Assembly: GCA_012513195.1 (NCBI GenBank)
Contig: JAAZCR010000308.1
Coordinates: 1-7,178, forward strand
Length of the DNA stretch: 7,178 nucleotides
Direction of reading: 5' to 3'
Source: Bacilli bacterium
GTDB taxonomy: Bacteria; Bacillota_I; Bacilli_A; Haloplasmatales; Haloplasmataceae
Within the stretch, counting starts at the first letter, position 1, and the number at the start of each line of letters is the position of its first letter. Below the pieces are notes generated by a model. That model had not been told where the DNA came from. It saw nothing but the letters and a program-made list of their open reading frames with translations, and searched no databases. The position numbers were made by a program, and so were the translations under genes. This document shows, piece by piece, positions 6,766-7,178 of this stretch.

Positions 6766-6880
6766 CTTTGCTCCTTATTTATATTTTCTTGAATGGTATA
6801 AGAAATCAAGTTCTTACAGTTATATAAAATGGGGATATCCACATAATTTAACCATTATTTTGCTCATACTAGCTACATAA
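6737..6880 (+). CDS. Short ORF of doubtful status (47 aa)
   Basis: ATG at 6737-6739 opens a 47-codon frame (MDESMVLKIIFAPYLYFLEW... ending LTIILLILAT) with two hydrophobic stretches. There is no SD and no family resemblance, and its 5' end overlaps the minus-strand remnant. It is kept only because its composition could fit a small membrane peptide. Confidence 0.12.
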   Translation: MDESMVLKIIFAPYLYFLEWYKKSSSYSYIKWGYPHNLTIILLILAT

Positions 6881-6917
6881 TCAATTAATCTTTCAAAAAT
6901 TATAAAAAAATCATAGT

Positions 6918-7100
6918 TTAAGGACACATCACAATGTCGTCAATATCAAAATTAGCAAGTAAATCATTTCTTGAATTTGGCCATTGATTATAACCTATAC
7001 TCGGATTGTTTGAATTATAATACTTAATTAATTCTACTTTGTAAATGTTAGAATAAATTTGTAGAAAAAAGGCGGTATAAAAATACAGAACATCTAGACA
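6918..7100 (-). pseudogene. C-terminal remnant of an unidentified protein
   Basis: The frame is open from a TAA at 7101-7103 to TAA at 6918-6920 (60 residues) but has no usable start: the only Met is third from the end. The last 43 residues, from about NIYKVELIKYY through NNPSIGYNQWPNSRNDLL to FDIDDIVMCP, have the composition of a genuine protein tail. The part before it is F/Y/L-rich and looks non-coding. The upstream portion of such a gene is absent, since 7101-7178 carries a plus-strand promoter and gene start. No family is recognised. Confidence 0.35.
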
Positions 7101-7122
7101 TTAACTTAAAGTGATTTATAAT
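7095..7122 (+). promoter_or_regulatory. Sigma-A-type promoter for the gene starting at 7142
   Basis: TAGACA (7095-7100) and a perfect TATAAT (7117-7122) are 16 bp apart. The predicted start near 7129 leaves a leader of about 13 nt holding only the SD AGGTGAT (7129-7135). Confidence 0.55.
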
Positions 7123-7128
7123 CACTTT
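7108..7128. promoter_or_regulatory. Perfect operator-like dyad centred on the -10 box
   Basis: AAAGTGATT (7108-7116) and AATCACTTT (7120-7128) are exact inverted repeats around TAT. The -10 TATAAT lies in the centre, so a bound protein would block RNA polymerase. As RNA it could form a 9-bp hairpin, but there is no U-tract and it lies mostly before the predicted start, so an operator is favoured over a terminator. The regulator is not identifiable. Confidence 0.55.
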
Positions 7129-7141
7129 AGGTGATAGAAGG

Positions 7142-7178
7142 ATGAGATATGATGTAATGTATTCAACAAAAAGACTGA
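7142..7178 (+). CDS. Start of a plus-strand gene cut by the window end (partial)
   Basis: ATG at 7142-7144 follows AGGTGAT (7129-7135) with 6 nt spacing and the frame (MRYDVMYSTKRL) runs open to the edge. Promoter and operator-like dyad stand directly upstream, which makes a real gene start likely. Another ATG at 7149 meets a stop after two codons. Twelve residues are too few to assign a product. Confidence 0.55.
   Translation, partial: MRYDVMYSTKRL

Larger units (their letters stand above)
6476..7141. other. Gene-poor, remnant-like intergenic region
   Basis: About 665 bp carry no confidently identified gene. What can be seen are short coding-like pieces on the minus strand (6572-6765 and 6918-7100), a 47-codon plus-strand ORF without SD (6737-6880), and at the right end a promoter-operator for the gene starting at 7142. 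The pattern fits decayed genes rather than empty spacer, but no fragment is assigned to a family. Confidence 0.45.

Noticed and set aside
1..7178. CRISPR array, tRNA, rRNA, riboswitch or complete insertion sequence
   Set aside because: No regularly spaced repeats, tRNA-like cloverleaf, conserved leader or transposase ORF with terminal inverted repeats was found by eye. The hairpin arms at 6078 and 6113 are too close together to be transposon ends.

Overview
The window looks like chromosomal DNA from a low-GC member of the Bacillaceae (Bacillus or a close relative). The base composition is strongly A+T rich, Shine-Dalgarno sites are strong (GGAGG or AGGTGAT) and some genes start at GTG. The ABC cassette resembles the Bacillus yxlE-yxlF-yxlG genes. 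The species cannot be fixed from the sequence alone.

Layout. Positions 3-146 (+) hold an open frame that may be the C-terminal end of a protein entering from the left. Facing it is a minus-strand block, read from high to low coordinates. Gene order in this block is: a GNAT acetyltransferase interrupted by an in-frame TGA (2346-2765), a YjhB-like Nudix hydrolase (1704-2321), and a three-module protein with DUF6884-like, GIY-YIG nuclease-like and C-terminal modules (304-1677). Gaps are about 25 bp, so this is probably one transcription unit, with a candidate promoter at 2816-2844. The pairing of a nucleotide-cleaning enzyme with a nuclease-like fusion is the most interesting content and could be a nucleic-acid-processing or defence module, but that is inference.

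Upstream, on the same strand, is a compact operon: an XRE/TPR-like regulator (4822-5940), a small two-helix PLDc_N membrane protein (4599-4805), an ABC ATPase (3678-4598) and an ABC-2 permease (2917-3681). These genes are abutting or overlapping and sit behind a very good sigma-A-type promoter (5960-5988). In B. subtilis the equivalent cassette belongs to the sigY operon; here an XRE regulator takes the sigma factor's place. The likely job is regulated export or envelope protection, with unknown substrate.

From 5950 to 7141 there is no firmly identified gene. The stretch holds repeated AGTTAA motifs, a large hairpin that reads as a minus-strand terminator, an orphan 93-codon minus ORF, and several short coding-like fragments that look like gene remains. 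At the right edge a plus-strand gene begins (7142 onward) with a strong SD. A perfect dyad is centred on its -10 box, suggesting a repressed promoter.

Three starts were moved inward because the upstream alternative overlaps or lacks an SD: Nudix to ATG at 2321, PLDc_N protein to GTG at 4805, XRE regulator to ATG at 5940.
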